Both the position numbers and the translations under genes were made by a program. A stretch of 64,000 nt of DNA, taken from contig NZ_FPAU01000001.1 of assembly GCF_900116535.1 (NCBI RefSeq), positions 1,227,218 to 1,291,217 of the forward strand, written 5' to 3'. This document shows, in pieces, positions 8,751-18,028 of this stretch. The notes below the pieces were generated by a model, which was given only the letters and a program-made list of their open reading frames with translations, was not told the origin of the DNA and searched no databases. Every line of letters starts with the position of its first letter. Positions within the stretch are counted from its first letter, which is position 1. The stretch is from Kosakonia arachidis (GTDB taxonomy: Bacteria; Pseudomonadota; Gammaproteobacteria; Enterobacterales; Enterobacteriaceae).

Positions 8751-11063
8751 CTAGTGCCAGGCACCCTGGCCCATCGCACTGACGCCCGGCATGATGCGCG
8801 GCGTCACTTTCGCGGCAATGCGTACTTCGCCACGCTCGTTAAAGACGCGCACCATATCACCATGCTTGATACCGCGACGCTCGGCATCAATGGGGTTGAT
8901 CCACACTTCCTGACGACAGGCCTCTTTCAACACATCAATGTTACCGTAGCTGGAGTGCGTACGGGCTTTGTAGTGGAACCCAAACAGTTGCAACGGGAAT
9001 GTTTTCCGCGCCGGATCGTCCCAGCCTTCAAAGGTTGAGGCATAGATCGGCAGCGGGCTGATAACTTCGTCTTTTTCCAGCTCCCAGTTGTTGGCGATTT
9101 TAGCCAGTTGGCTGGAGTAGATTTCAATTTTGCCTGAGGGCGTTTTCAGAGGGTTAGCGAGCGGATCATCGCGGAAATTTTTGTAGGCGACAAAGTGCCC
9201 GTTCGGATCTTTGCGCTTATAAATCCCCATCGCTTTGAGCGCTTCATAGGAGGGCAGTTGCGGATCTTTGGCGACCATTTTGGCGTACAGATACTTCAGC
9301 CACTCTTGCTGGGTACGGCCTTCGGTGAACTTCTGGTAGATATCCTCCCCCAGACGACGGGCGATTTCGCTGGTAATCCAGTAGATCGGTTTGCGCTCGA
9401 ATTTCGGCGCGGTGACCGGCTGCAGGAAGATCAAATAACCCATATTTCCTGCGTAGTCGTTCGGAATAATGTCTTCCTGTTCAACGGTCATCAGATCCGG
9501 CAGCAGAATGTCGGCATACATTGCCGAAGAGGTCATAAAGTTCTCAATGACCACGATCATTTCGCATTTGCTTTCGTCCTGCAGGATATCGTGGGTTCGG
9601 TTGATATCTCCGTGCTGGTTGGTAAGGGTATTACCGGCGTAGTTCCAGATGAATTTGATCGGCACATCGAGTTTATCTTTGCCACGCACACCGTCGCGTT
9701 TGGCCGTCATTTCCGGCCCGCGGGCAATCGCATCCGTCCAGGTAAAACAGGAGATCGCGGTTTTCACCGGGTTTTCCGGCATCGGCATACGTTCGATGGT
9801 AATGGTGTAAGTAGATTCGCGCGCGCCGCTGTTGCCGCCATTAATGCCTACGTTACCGGTGAGGATCGGCAGCATAGCGATGGCCCGTGAAGTCAACTCG
9901 CCGTTGGCCTGACGTTGCGGCCCCCAGCCCTGACAAATATAGGCCGGTTTGGCGCTGCCAATTTCCCGCGCCAGCTTAATAATCTTATCGGCCGGAATGC
10001 CGGTAATGCGCGACGCCCACTGTGGCGTTTTGGCGATACCATCATCGCCCTGACCGAGAATATACGCCTTATAGTGGCTGTTGGCAGGCGCATCGGCTGG
10101 CAGGGTTTTCTCATCGTAACCGACGCAATATTTATCGAGGAATGGCTGGTCGACGAGGTTTTCGCTGATCAATACCCAGGCCATGCCCGCAACCAATGCG
10201 GCATCGGTACCCGGCCGAATCGGTACCCACTCATCTTCACGTCCGGCAGCCGTGTCGGTATAGCGAGGATCGATAACAATCATCCGTGCATTAGAGCGTT
10301 CGCGCGCCTGTTCAAGGAAGTAAGTGATACCACCGCCGCTCATGCGGGTTTCCGCCGGGTTGTTGCCGAACATTACCACCAGTTTGGTGTTTTCGATATC
10401 CGAGGTGCTGTTACCGTCGTTGGATCCGTAGGTATAAGGCATCGCACAGGAGATTTGTGCGGTGCTGTAAGTGCCGTACTGGTTAAGGAAACCGCCGTAT
10501 ATCGCCATCAGTCGGGCAATGATCGAGGCAGATGGTGAAGAGCGGGTAATGTTGCCGCCGACGATGCCGGAAGAGTAGTTAATGTAAACAGCTTCATTAC
10601 CGTATTTCTGCACCACGCTTTTCAGGCTGTTGGCAATCGTATCAAGGGCTTCGTCCCAGCTAATGCGCGCGAACTTGCCTTCGCCGCGTTTGCCCACACG
10701 CTTCATCGGGTAGTTAAGACGATCCGGATGGTTGATGCGGCGGCGGATCGACCGTCCGCGCAGGCAGGCGCGGACCTGGTGGTTACCATAAATATCATCG
10801 CCAGTATTATCGGTTTCCACCCAGTACACTTCGTCATCGCGCACATGTAAACGCAGGGCGCATCGGCTACCACAGTTTACTGAGCAGGCACCCCAGACGA
10901 CTTTATCGGGCGCGGGTTGCATGGCTTGTTGTACAGCGGCAGCAGCTGAGCGCATGCCGAAAGGCAAGGAGATTGCACCGGCCGCGAGTGCAAGCGAGCC
11001 TAATGCAGTGGATTTCACCAACGTTCGTCGACTTATCCCCCCCTGATGTTCAGTGCCGGACAT
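8751..11063 (-). CDS. ynfF: selenate/DMSO reductase catalytic subunit YnfF, truncated by in-frame TAG
   Basis: The molybdopterin catalytic subunit of the YnfFGH reductase; S/N-oxides and selenate are the substrates known for E. coli YnfE/F. A twin-arginine leader SRRTLVK (residues 11-17) with a hydrophobic core precedes the mature protein. A [4Fe-4S] site is formed by C60, C64, C68 and C100. The frame ends at a TAG after 770 residues, whereas read-through to 8625 would give 812, close to E. coli YnfE/YnfF (about 807-808). The lost tail carries conserved cofactor-domain residues, so the product is probably inactive unless the amber is suppressed. E. coli has two copies (ynfE, ynfF); only one is here. 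Confidence 0.9.
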   Translation of the reverse strand: MSGTEHQGGISRRTLVKSTALGSLALAAGAISLPFGMRSAAAAVQQAMQPAPDKVVWGACSVNCGSRCALRLHVRDDEVYWVETDNTGDDIYGNHQVRACLRGRSIRRRINHPDRLNYPMKRVGKRGEGKFARISWDEALDTIANSLKSVVQKYGNEAVYINYSSGIVGGNITRSSPSASIIARLMAIYGGFLNQYGTYSTAQISCAMPYTYGSNDGNSTSDIENTKLVVMFGNNPAETRMSGGGITYFLEQARERSNARMIVIDPRYTDTAAGREDEWVPIRPGTDAALVAGMAWVLISENLVDQPFLDKYCVGYDEKTLPADAPANSHYKAYILGQGDDGIAKTPQWASRITGIPADKIIKLAREIGSAKPAYICQGWGPQRQANGELTSRAIAMLPILTGNVGINGGNSGARESTYTITIERMPMPENPVKTAISCFTWTDAIARGPEMTAKRDGVRGKDKLDVPIKFIWNYAGNTLTNQHGDINRTHDILQDESKCEMIVVIENFMTSSAMYADILLPDLMTVEQEDIIPNDYAGNMGYLIFLQPVTAPKFERKPIYWITSEIARRLGEDIYQKFTEGRTQQEWLKYLYAKMVAKDPQLPSYEALKAMGIYKRKDPNGHFVAYKNFRDDPLANPLKTPSGKIEIYSSQLAKIANNWELEKDEVISPLPIYASTFEGWDDPARKTFPLQLFGFHYKARTHSSYGNIDVLKEACRQEVWINPIDAERRGIKHGDMVRVFNERGEVRIAAKVTPRIMPGVSAMGQGAWH

Positions 11064-11135
11064 AACTCACTCCATTCTTATTTATAATAAAAAGAAATTA
11101 TCTGCTCAAATTAAAAGCAGGCTAATGAAGTGGTT

Positions 11136-11177
11136 ATGGTACCCATTTGGGAGGAGGTAAATTTTAACCGCGATCAA
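11136..11177 (-). promoter_or_regulatory. candidate FNR-activated promoter of ynfFGH-dmsD
   Basis: On the minus strand TTGATCGCGGTTAA (11164-11177) fits the FNR consensus TTGAT-N4-ATCAA at 8 of 10 positions. A TACCAT -10-like hexamer lies at 11136-11141. That places the site centre near -41.5, the standard class II geometry. The operon is anaerobically induced by FNR in E. coli, which supports the call. The transcript would have a leader of about 65 bases. Confidence 0.6.
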
Positions 11178-11189
11178 CTATGGGATAAT

Positions 11190-11208
11190 CCCCCTGATAT
11201 CCAGGGGG
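11190..11208 (-). terminator. hairpin after ynfD
   Basis: A CCCCCTG/CAGGGGG stem lies ten bases past the ynfD stop and upstream of the FNR-like site. It has no strong U tract, so it may be a weak terminator or a 3' end stabiliser separating ynfD from the ynfF operon. Confidence 0.4.
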
Positions 11209-11217
11209 AATTATGTT

Positions 11218-11499
11218 TTATTGCGTGCCGGCGCCCTGATCGTTCTGTGGGGTAGCGCCGCTATTGCGGGTGTAAAGAATTTTGTAGTTATCATTCGCAC
11301 AGTGTCCCACCACTTGCGAACCGGCCTGATCTGCCTGGTCATTAGGCACAATTGTCAGGCTGAATCCCGATTCCGGGACGCCGTTATTAATGATGCGCTG
11401 CTGGATGTCAGCCTTGACCCGCTCGCATGAATCGGGCGCAGCAAAGGCAGGAACTGCACCTACCAGTAGTAATGCACATAACCAACGTGAATATTGCAT
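11218..11499 (-). CDS. ynfD: DUF1161 periplasmic protein YnfD
   Basis: A small exported protein of 93 residues. An N-terminal signal peptide ends near AVPAFA-AP, and the mature part has the DUF1161 pattern DSCERVKADI, followed by NNGVPESGF and VVGHC with two conserved cysteines. Function is unknown. An ATG at 11505 would abut the GGAG ribosome site with no spacing, while the ATG at 11499 lies six bases past it, so the latter is preferred. It is upstream of ynfF on the same strand but separated by a hairpin and the FNR promoter. Confidence 0.87.
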   Translation of the reverse strand: MQYSRWLCALLLVGAVPAFAAPDSCERVKADIQQRIINNGVPESGFSLTIVPNDQADQAGSQVVGHCANDNYKILYTRNSGATPQNDQGAGTQ

Positions 11500-11901
11500 T
11501 TTCATCTCCTTCAGTTTTGCCCGCAGTAAGCTTAGCAGTTTCTGCGTCCCGGACCCTGGTAAATGTCTGAATTATCAGATGATGTGATCACCGATGTGGC
11601 AGTAATGTTAGCTGCGGCGGCACATATAAGGGAATAAACAGCCGCAGTGGCGAGTTGAGAGTTACCGGGTAAATGGCTCCATCCCGAGTCTGGTACTAAA
11701 ACGATGAGATGGGTGTTATCACCGCGTTGTCGGCAGGCACGTATATTGCTATCGCAGTTTTATGGCCGTTCTGGCTATTAAATTTGGTGTACGACGCGTA
11801 TTCGCTGGCAGGTTTTAGGTCATAAGAAAAATAAGGCTTGCCCGAATATGTAAGGATTTTGCTAAGATAGGCGCAATCCAGAAGAACATGTGGTGAACCC
11901 A

Positions 11902-12612
11902 TTGAAAAAACAGCTATTGCTCATCGCAGTTGCGGCGTTGCTCGCCGGATGTGATGGCGCGAAGGGACCGGTATCGTTTACGCCAGAGATGGCGAGCTTC
12001 TCCAATGAATTCGATTTTGATCCGCTGCGTGGGCCGGTAAAGGCGTTCAGCCAGACGCTGTTAAATGAGAAGGGCGAAGTAACAAAACGCGTCAGCGGAA
12101 CAATGTCGAAAGAGGGCTGTTTCGATACGCTGGAACTACACGATCTGGAGAACAACAGTGGCATCGCGCTGGTGCTGGATGCCAATTATTATCTTGATGC
12201 GAAAACGAAAGAGAAGCGGCTGCGACTGCAGGGTAAATGCCAGTTAGCTGAGTTTCCGGCTGCAGGCGTGACGTGGGACACCGATGACAACGGCTTTGTC
12301 GTGCTGGCGACAGGGAAAGAGATGGAAGTAAAATACCGTTACGATGAGGAAGGTTACCCATTGGGCAAATCCACGACCTCGAAAGACGAGCATCTGACGG
12401 TGGCCTCAACGCCCTCGAAAGATAAACGGAAAAAACTCGATTACACATCGCTCAGCACGCTGAATGACAAACCGCTCGGCAGTGTGAAGCAGACCTGTGA
12501 CTACGACAGGCACGACAATCCGTTGAGCTGCACGCTGGAGGTTGTCGATCTGAGCGCTTCCCCGCAGGTCACCCACAAATACAGCATCAAAAATACCATC
12601 TCCTATTATTGA
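11902..12612 (+). CDS. ynfC: UPF0257 lipoprotein YnfC
   Basis: A 236-residue lipoprotein collinear with E. coli YnfC. The signal peptide ends in the lipobox LLAGC, and the conserved block FTPEMASFSNEFDFDPLRGP follows. The start is uncertain: no ATG fits. A TTG at 11902 gives MKKQLLLIAVAALLAGC and exactly the E. coli length, with GGTGA five bases upstream; GTG codons at 11890 or 11893 would add three or four residues. It converges on speG. Function is unknown. Confidence 0.88.
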   Translation: MKKQLLLIAVAALLAGCDGAKGPVSFTPEMASFSNEFDFDPLRGPVKAFSQTLLNEKGEVTKRVSGTMSKEGCFDTLELHDLENNSGIALVLDANYYLDAKTKEKRLRLQGKCQLAEFPAAGVTWDTDDNGFVVLATGKEMEVKYRYDEEGYPLGKSTTSKDEHLTVASTPSKDKRKKLDYTSLSTLNDKPLGSVKQTCDYDRHDNPLSCTLEVVDLSASPQVTHKYSIKNTISYY

Positions 12613-12624
12613 TGCAGGTAACCG

Positions 12625-12650
12625 CCGCGCTTACTGCGCGGTGGGTTTTA
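12625..12650. terminator. terminator between ynfC and speG
   Basis: A CCGCGC/GCGCGG stem (12625-12641), followed on the plus strand by TGGGTTTTA, lies just after ynfC and overlaps the last codons of convergent speG. It is short but well placed to end ynfC transcription. Confidence 0.5.
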
Positions 12651-13191
12651 ACAGCGTGACACCGCCGGGTTTATGGTTTTCCAGGTACTGTTGCTGGAAA
12701 ATACACATGCGGATAGTGTTGCGGTACTCGCCATTGATAAAGAACTCATGAATTAACTCGCCCTCTACCTGGAACCCCAACTTGCGGTAAATGTGAATGG
12801 CTTTTTCATTCTCTTTATCGACGATCAAATAGAGCTTATACAGATTCAGCACGGTAAAACCGTAATCCATTGCAAGCCTGGCCGCTTTGGTTGCCAGCCC
12901 TTTACCCTGATATTCCGGGGAGATGATTATCTGAAACTCCGCACGGCGGTGCACATGGTTGATTTCCACAAGCTCGACCAGCCCGGCCTTTTCATCATTA
13001 CACTCAATGACAAAGCGGCGCTCACTCTGGTCGTGAATATGTTTATCGTACAGATCCGACAGCTCAACAAACGCCTCATACGGCTCTTCAAACCAGTAGC
13101 GCATCACGCTGGCATTGTTATCAAGCTGGTGGACGAAGCGCAGATCCTCGCGCTCAAGGGGAAGTAAGCGGACGTTGTGCGCGTCACTCAT
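12631..13191 (-). CDS. speG: spermidine N1-acetyltransferase SpeG
   Basis: A 186-residue GNAT enzyme that acetylates spermidine and spermine with acetyl-CoA in the cytoplasm, relieving polyamine toxicity. The acetyl-CoA loop is the motif [18 protein letters not shown] (about residues 96-113). It aligns over its full length with E. coli SpeG (186 residues). ynfB is the next gene upstream on the same strand. Its 3' end meets ynfC. Confidence 0.95.
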   Translation of the reverse strand: MSDAHNVRLLPLEREDLRFVHQLDNNASVMRYWFEEPYEAFVELSDLYDKHIHDQSERRFVIECNDEKAGLVELVEINHVHRRAEFQIIISPEYQGKGLATKAARLAMDYGFTVLNLYKLYLIVDKENEKAIHIYRKLGFQVEGELIHEFFINGEYRNTIRMCIFQQQYLENHKPGGVTLLKPTAQ

Positions 13192-13212
13192 GAGAGATCC
13201 TTTCTGAAAGTG

Positions 13213-13235
13213 AAAAGCGGGCGCAGTGTGCGCCC
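13213..13235 (-). terminator. terminator after ynfB
   Basis: On the minus strand a GGGCGCA/TGCGCCC stem (13219-13235) is followed by GCTTTTC, directly downstream of the ynfB stop and before the speG start. Confidence 0.65.
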
Positions 13236-13242
13236 GGGAGGA

Positions 13243-13581
13243 TTACTGAATTTGACGACCGGTACGACGATCGAGGCAGCGCTGAGTATTGTCTTCCCAG
13301 TATGCGTTAAAGTTGCTGCTTTTTTGGCAATTATCTTTTGCATCAAACGCCACGTCTTCCTTGTCCCACTCTTTTTCAACGCGTTTATTCACTTTATGAC
13401 GCAGAGTTCGGGTGTCATTCCATTGCTCTTTTTCCATCGCCGCTGATTGACGGGTTTGTGCGTTGTCGCCCGATTCAATAACCAGACGGTTGGTTTCTGC
13501 CATTGCGGAGGTGGTGTACATGATGGCACCCAGCGTCAGCATTGCGGTCAGGCACAGGCGTTTGCTAAGCGTAGTTGTCAT
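13243..13581 (-). CDS. ynfB: UPF0482 secreted protein YnfB
   Basis: A 112-residue protein with a cleavable signal peptide ([19 protein letters not shown], then SAMA) and a charged mature part containing [17 protein letters not shown] and CLDRRTGR, as in E. coli YnfB (113 residues). Two cysteines may form a disulfide in the periplasm. The ATG at 13581 matches the family N-terminus; an upstream in-frame ATG at 13623 adds 14 unrelated residues. Function is unknown. Confidence 0.88.
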   Translation of the reverse strand: MTTTLSKRLCLTAMLTLGAIMYTTSAMAETNRLVIESGDNAQTRQSAAMEKEQWNDTRTLRHKVNKRVEKEWDKEDVAFDAKDNCQKSSNFNAYWEDNTQRCLDRRTGRQIQ

Positions 13582-13730
13582 TGGCGATATCCTTAAATTG
13601 AGGGAGAAACGGGTAGCCCACATCTCTCTATTTTATGCGATCTAAGCCTGCCAGTATACCGGGGCTACATCCAATCTCAGAACATTATCGGGTATGATGG
13701 GTCAACCAATCCTTAATAATAGTGCCAAAA

Positions 13731-14057
13731 ATGCTCAAAACGACGCTACTTTTTTTTGCTACCGCGCTGTGTGAAATCATTGGTTGCTTCCTGCCCTGGC
13801 TATGGTTAAAACGGGGAGCGACGCCGCTTCTGCTGATGCCTGCGGCACTGGCGTTAGCGTTGTTTGTCTGGCTGTTAACGCTGCATCCGGCGGCCAGCGG
13901 GCGAGTTTATGCGGCTTACGGCGGCGTGTATGTTTGCACGGCGCTTATCTGGCTGCGCGTGGTGGATGGCGTAAAGCTGAGTCTTTATGACTGGCTGGGT
14001 GCCGTCGTGGCGATGTGCGGTATGTTAATTATTGTCGCAGGATGGGGGCGCGCTTAA
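13731..14057 (+). CDS. ynfA: UPF0060 inner-membrane protein YnfA
   Basis: A 108-residue, four-span membrane protein of the UPF0060/small multidrug resistance-like group, nearly identical in pattern to E. coli YnfA (108 residues). Conserved blocks are [35 protein letters not shown] and [10 protein letters not shown]. The ATG at 13731 reproduces the E. coli start; a GTG nine bases upstream is in frame but unneeded. A toxic-compound efflux role has been proposed for this family. Confidence 0.92.
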   Translation: MLKTTLLFFATALCEIIGCFLPWLWLKRGATPLLLMPAALALALFVWLLTLHPAASGRVYAAYGGVYVCTALIWLRVVDGVKLSLYDWLGAVVAMCGMLIIVAGWGRA

Positions 14058-14101
14058 CTGAACGTTAATATATTGTGACCGATAGCGCGCTTTTTGATCA
14101 T

Positions 14102-14117
14102 TATACTTGTATGGTAG
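14102..14117 (+). promoter_or_regulatory. candidate rspA -10 box and RspR site
   Basis: A TATACT hexamer (14102-14107) is followed directly by GTATGGTAG (14109-14117), placed where transcription would start, about 55 bases before rspA. The same nine bases occur in reverse orientation upstream of rspR (22089-22097), and the ATGGTA core recurs in the ydfI promoter (17920-17925). This fits a GntR-type repressor site. Confidence 0.45.
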
Positions 14118-14172
14118 TAGGTTGATTGCGTAAATTTTCTGCATCACGTTAGGTCGATGCAAGGAAAACCGC

Positions 14173-15387
14173 ATGAAAATCACTGCTGCTGATATCTTTG
14201 TGACCTGCCCGGGCCGCAACTTTGTCACATTAAAAATTACCACCGAAGAGGGGATCGTCGGCCTTGGTGATGCCACGCTGAATGGTCGAGAACTCTCCGT
14301 TGCTTCCTACCTGAAAGATCATTTGTGCCCGCAACTTATTGGCCGCGACGCGCAGCGCATTGAAGATATCTGGCAATTTTTCTACAAAGGCGCTTACTGG
14401 CGGCGTGGTCCGGTGACCATGTCGGCTATTTCCGCCATCGATATGGCGCTGTGGGATATTAAAGCCAAAGCCGCCAATATGCCGCTCTACCAGTTGCTCG
14501 GCGGTGCTTCCCGTGAAGGCGTTATGGTTTATTGCCATACCACCGGCCGCACCATTAATGAAGTACTGGAAGATTACGCGCGGCACAAAGAGATGGGGTT
14601 TAAAGCCATCCGTGTGCAATGCGGCGTGCCGGGAATGAAAACCACCTACGGCATGGCAAAAGGCAAAGGTCTGGCGTATGAACCTGCCACCAAAGGCCAG
14701 TGGCCGGAAGAGCAGTGCTGGTCGACGGAAAAATACCTCGATTTCACGCCGAAACTGTTTGACGCTGTGCGCAGTAAATTTGGTTTCAACGAACATTTGC
14801 TGCATGACATGCACCACCGTCTGACGCCAATTGAAGCTGCGCGTTTCGGCAAAAGCATCGAACCCTTTCGCCTGTTCTGGATGGAAGATCCCACCCCGGC
14901 TGAAAACCAGGCTTGCTTCCGGTTGATCCGCCAACACACCGTTACCCCCATCGCCGTTGGTGAAGTGTTCAACAGTATCTGGGATTGCAAGCAACTGATT
15001 GAAGAACAGCTGATTGACTATATCCGCACCACTGTCACCCATGCCGGTGGCATTACGGGTATGCGTCGCATTGCGGATTTCGCCTCGCTCTATCAGGTGC
15101 GTACTGGTTCGCACGGTCCATCAGATCTTTCGCCTGTTTGTCATGCGGCAGCCCTCCATTTTGATCTGTGGGTGCCCAACTTTGGTGTGCAGGAATATAT
15201 GGGCTATTCCGAACAGATGCTGGAGGTTTTTCCACACAGTTGGCGCTTTGCTCAAGGTTATATGCACCCCGGCGAACAACCCGGTCTGGGCATCGGCTTT
15301 GACGAAAAACTGGCGGCGAAATATCCCTACGATCCCGCGTATCTACCGGTCGCGCGATTGGAAGATGGCACGTTGTGGAACTGGTAA
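14173..15387 (+). CDS. rspA: RspA, enolase-superfamily mannonate dehydratase-like protein
   Basis: A 404-residue cytoplasmic member of the mandelate racemase/enolase superfamily, the same length as E. coli RspA. The N-terminal capping domain (1-120) starts [18 protein letters not shown]. The barrel carries metal-binding acidic residues in [11 protein letters not shown] and IAVGEVFNS and the conserved [17 protein letters not shown]. RspA proteins dehydrate D-mannonate weakly or act in starvation-related homoserine lactone signalling; the true substrate is unsettled. It is first in rspA-rspB-ydfJ, with rspB 14 bases downstream. Confidence 0.94.
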   Translation: MKITAADIFVTCPGRNFVTLKITTEEGIVGLGDATLNGRELSVASYLKDHLCPQLIGRDAQRIEDIWQFFYKGAYWRRGPVTMSAISAIDMALWDIKAKAANMPLYQLLGGASREGVMVYCHTTGRTINEVLEDYARHKEMGFKAIRVQCGVPGMKTTYGMAKGKGLAYEPATKGQWPEEQCWSTEKYLDFTPKLFDAVRSKFGFNEHLLHDMHHRLTPIEAARFGKSIEPFRLFWMEDPTPAENQACFRLIRQHTVTPIAVGEVFNSIWDCKQLIEEQLIDYIRTTVTHAGGITGMRRIADFASLYQVRTGSHGPSDLSPVCHAAALHFDLWVPNFGVQEYMGYSEQMLEVFPHSWRFAQGYMHPGEQPGLGIGFDEKLAAKYPYDPAYLPVARLEDGTLWNW

Positions 15388-15401
15388 CAGAGGAAAGCAA
15401 A

Positions 15402-16418
15402 ATGAAAAGTGTGGTGATTGAACAACCCAACCAATTGACGCTCGCTGAACGCCTGTTGCCGCAACCCGCCGCTGGCGAGGTGCGCGTTAAGGTCAAACTC
15501 GCCGGGATCTGCGGCTCCGACAGCCACATCTATCGCGGGCACAATCCGTTCGCCAAATATCCGCGCGTTATCGGTCATGAACTCTACGGTCTGATCGATG
15601 CCGTTGGTAAAGACGTCTCTGCTGAAAGGGTGGGCGAACGCGTGGTTGTTGACCCGGTGATCAGCTGCGGCCACTGCTATCCGTGCTCTGTTGGCAAACC
15701 GAACGTCTGCAACGAACTGGTGGTGTTGGGTGTGCATCGTGACGGCGGTTTTAGCGAATACGCTACTGTTCCGGCACGTAATGCCTGGGCTGTTCCGGCG
15801 GCAATCCCGGATGAGAATGCGGTAATGATCGAGCCGTTTACCATCGCAGCTAACGTCACAAGCCAGGTGAATCCAACGGAGAAAGACATTGCGCTGATCT
15901 ATGGTGCAGGTCCGATGGGATTAACCACGCTGCAAGTACTGAAAAATGTCTACAACGTGCAGCAGGTGATTGTTGCCGATCGTATCGAAGAACGTCTGGC
16001 AATGGCGCAGCGCAATGGCGCGGATTGGGTGATCAACAACAGCCAGCAGCCGTTGGCGGAAGCGCTGGCAGAAAAAGGCATTAAACCGACACTGATTGTT
16101 GATGCGGCGTGTCATCCATCCATTCTACAGGAGGCAATTGCACTGGCCTCGCCGGCCGCGCGCATTGTGATCATGGGCTTTTCCAGCGAACCCAGCCAGA
16201 TAATCCAGCAGGGCATCACGGGTAAAGAACTCTCTATTTTCTCTTCGCGTCTTAATGCGGGCAAATTCCCTGTGGTGATCGACTGGCTGGCTCGCACCTT
16301 GATCGATCCGACAAAGTTAGTGACGCATAAATTTGATTATCAACATGTCACCGATGCGATTGAACTGTTTGAAAAAGATCAGCGGCACTGCTGTAAGGTC
16401 TTATTAACGTTCAATTAA
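15402..16418 (+). CDS. rspB: RspB, zinc-dependent medium-chain dehydrogenase
   Basis: A 338-residue alcohol/sugar-acid dehydrogenase of the zinc MDR family. The catalytic zinc site is in GICGSDSHIYRGHNPF and VIGHE; the structural zinc cysteines are in CGHCYPCSVGKPNVC. The Rossmann motif GAGPMGL lies near residue 168. It is collinear with E. coli RspB. The ATG at 15402, after AGAGGAAAGC, gives the family start MKSVVIEQPNQ. With rspA and ydfJ it likely forms a hexonate (mannonate-like) uptake and oxidation pathway. Confidence 0.93.
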   Translation: MKSVVIEQPNQLTLAERLLPQPAAGEVRVKVKLAGICGSDSHIYRGHNPFAKYPRVIGHELYGLIDAVGKDVSAERVGERVVVDPVISCGHCYPCSVGKPNVCNELVVLGVHRDGGFSEYATVPARNAWAVPAAIPDENAVMIEPFTIAANVTSQVNPTEKDIALIYGAGPMGLTTLQVLKNVYNVQQVIVADRIEERLAMAQRNGADWVINNSQQPLAEALAEKGIKPTLIVDAACHPSILQEAIALASPAARIVIMGFSSEPSQIIQQGITGKELSIFSSRLNAGKFPVVIDWLARTLIDPTKLVTHKFDYQHVTDAIELFEKDQRHCCKVLLTFN

Positions 16419-16475
16419 TTACAACGAAAAATGCGGTTGAGTGGTACGCATACTTCTTTTTTCGAGATAGCCATT

Positions 16476-17849
16476 ATGACGCAAGTTAACGCTGAAAGAA
16501 CGACCTCTGATCTGGTGAAAGCCGCCGTTTCTGGCTGGCTCGGTACTGCGCTGGAATTTATGGATTTCCAGCTTTATTCGCTGGGCGCGGCGCTGGTTTT
16601 TCATGAGATCTTCTTCCCGGAGCAATCGGCAGCGATGGCGCTGATTCTCGCGATGGGAACCTACGGAGCGGGTTATGTGGCGCGCATTATCGGCGCGTTT
16701 ATCTTCGGTAAAATGGGTGATCGCATAGGCCGCAAAAAAGTGCTGTTCATCACCATAACGATGATGGGCATTTGTACCACGTTGATTGGCGTATTACCGA
16801 CCTATGCGCAGATCGGCATTTTTGCGCCGGTATTACTGGTAACGCTGCGCATTATTCAGGGACTTGGCGCTGGCGCGGAAATATCTGGTGCCGGAACCAT
16901 GCTGGCGGAATATGCGCCGAAAGGGAAACGCGGCATTATCTCTTCACTGGTAGCGATGGGCACCAACTGCGGTACACTGAGCGCAACGGCGATCTGGGCG
17001 GTGATGTTCTTCGCGCTGGATCGCGAAGCGCTACTCTCCTGGGGTTGGCGGGTACCGTTTATCGCCAGTGTGGTGGTGATGATTTTTGCCATCTGGTTGC
17101 GTTTGAACCTAAAAGAGAGCCCGGTCTTCGAGAAAGCACACGAGGGCGCGCATGCGCCGAAAAGCCAAAGTGCGGAAATGGGACTGGGCGCGATGTTCAG
17201 CAGCAAAACGTTCTGGCTGGCGACCGGCTTGCGCTTTGGTCAGGCCGGTAACTCGGGGATAATTCAGACCTTTCTCGCGGGTTATCTGGTACAAACCCTG
17301 CTGTTCGAGAAACGTATTCCGACCGATGCTCTGATGATCAGTTCAATTATTGGCTTTCTTACCATTCCGTTTCTGGGCTGGCTGTCTGACAAAGTAGGTC
17401 GCCGTTTACCCTATATCTGCTTGTGTATCTCGGCGATCATTCTCGCGTATCCGATGATGGCAATCATTGTCGATAAAAGCTACAACCCCGGCGTGATTAT
17501 GCTATCGATCATCGTCATTCATAACATTGCCGTGCTCGGGTTATTCGCGCTGGAAAATATCACCATGGCGGAGATGTTCGGCTCACGTAATCGCTTCACG
17601 CGAATGGCCATTTCGAAAGAGGCGGGCGGGCTGGTGGCTGTCGGATTTGGGCCGGTACTGGCGGGGATCTTCTGCAATATGACCGGCTCCTGGTGGCCGA
17701 TAGTCGTCATGCTGGTGGCTTACTCGCTGATTGGTTTGCTCTCCGCAGTGCTGATGCCGGAAGTGCGCGACCGCGATTTGAATATTCTGCAAGACGCTGC
17801 TGAACCGCGTGTTGCGGCACAGACGGTGGGAAACCGTAACTATATCTGA
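16476..17849 (+). CDS. ydfJ: MFS metabolite:H+ symporter YdfJ, intact
   Basis: A 457-residue transporter of the metabolite:H+ symporter branch of MFS, with 12 predicted spans. GKMGDRIGRKKVL (between spans 2 and 3) and LGWLSDKVGRR (between spans 8 and 9) are the family loops. In E. coli K-12 the corresponding gene is disrupted by the Qin prophage; here it is continuous from MTQVNAERTTSD to the stop and stays in the rsp operon. The ATG at 16476 is preferred over one at 16431, which adds 15 unconserved residues. The substrate is probably a sugar acid, inferred from context. Confidence 0.9.
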   Translation: MTQVNAERTTSDLVKAAVSGWLGTALEFMDFQLYSLGAALVFHEIFFPEQSAAMALILAMGTYGAGYVARIIGAFIFGKMGDRIGRKKVLFITITMMGICTTLIGVLPTYAQIGIFAPVLLVTLRIIQGLGAGAEISGAGTMLAEYAPKGKRGIISSLVAMGTNCGTLSATAIWAVMFFALDREALLSWGWRVPFIASVVVMIFAIWLRLNLKESPVFEKAHEGAHAPKSQSAEMGLGAMFSSKTFWLATGLRFGQAGNSGIIQTFLAGYLVQTLLFEKRIPTDALMISSIIGFLTIPFLGWLSDKVGRRLPYICLCISAIILAYPMMAIIVDKSYNPGVIMLSIIVIHNIAVLGLFALENITMAEMFGSRNRFTRMAISKEAGGLVAVGFGPVLAGIFCNMTGSWWPIVVMLVAYSLIGLLSAVLMPEVRDRDLNILQDAAEPRVAAQTVGNRNYI

Positions 17850-17905
17850 AACCCCTTATTGATTACCGGAAGCGTTCGCTAAGCCAGGGTGAAGTCAAAG
17901 TAATT

Positions 17906-17930
17906 TTGACACATTTGGTTACCATTCTAG
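17906..17930 (+). promoter_or_regulatory. candidate ydfI promoter with RspR-like core
   Basis: TTGACA (17906-17911) fits a -35 box, with TAGTTA 16 bases on as a poor -10. The spacer contains GGTTACCAT, whose reverse complement ATGGTAACC shares the ATGGTA core with the rspA and rspR upstream regions. A repressor here would block polymerase. The remaining leader to ydfI (about 100 bases) shows nothing else. Confidence 0.45.
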
Positions 17931-18028
17931 TTAGTGTAGTCCGCAAATGCTGTCGTAAATCATAGTCTGATTTGCGACAGCCCGTAATCTATTGAACCAC
18001 TGTTTCACTTAATAAGATGAGTCCCACC

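Noticed and set aside
14230..15114. A 294-codon frame antisense to rspA.
   Set aside because: It mirrors rspA codons, lacks a ribosome site and any recognisable domain.
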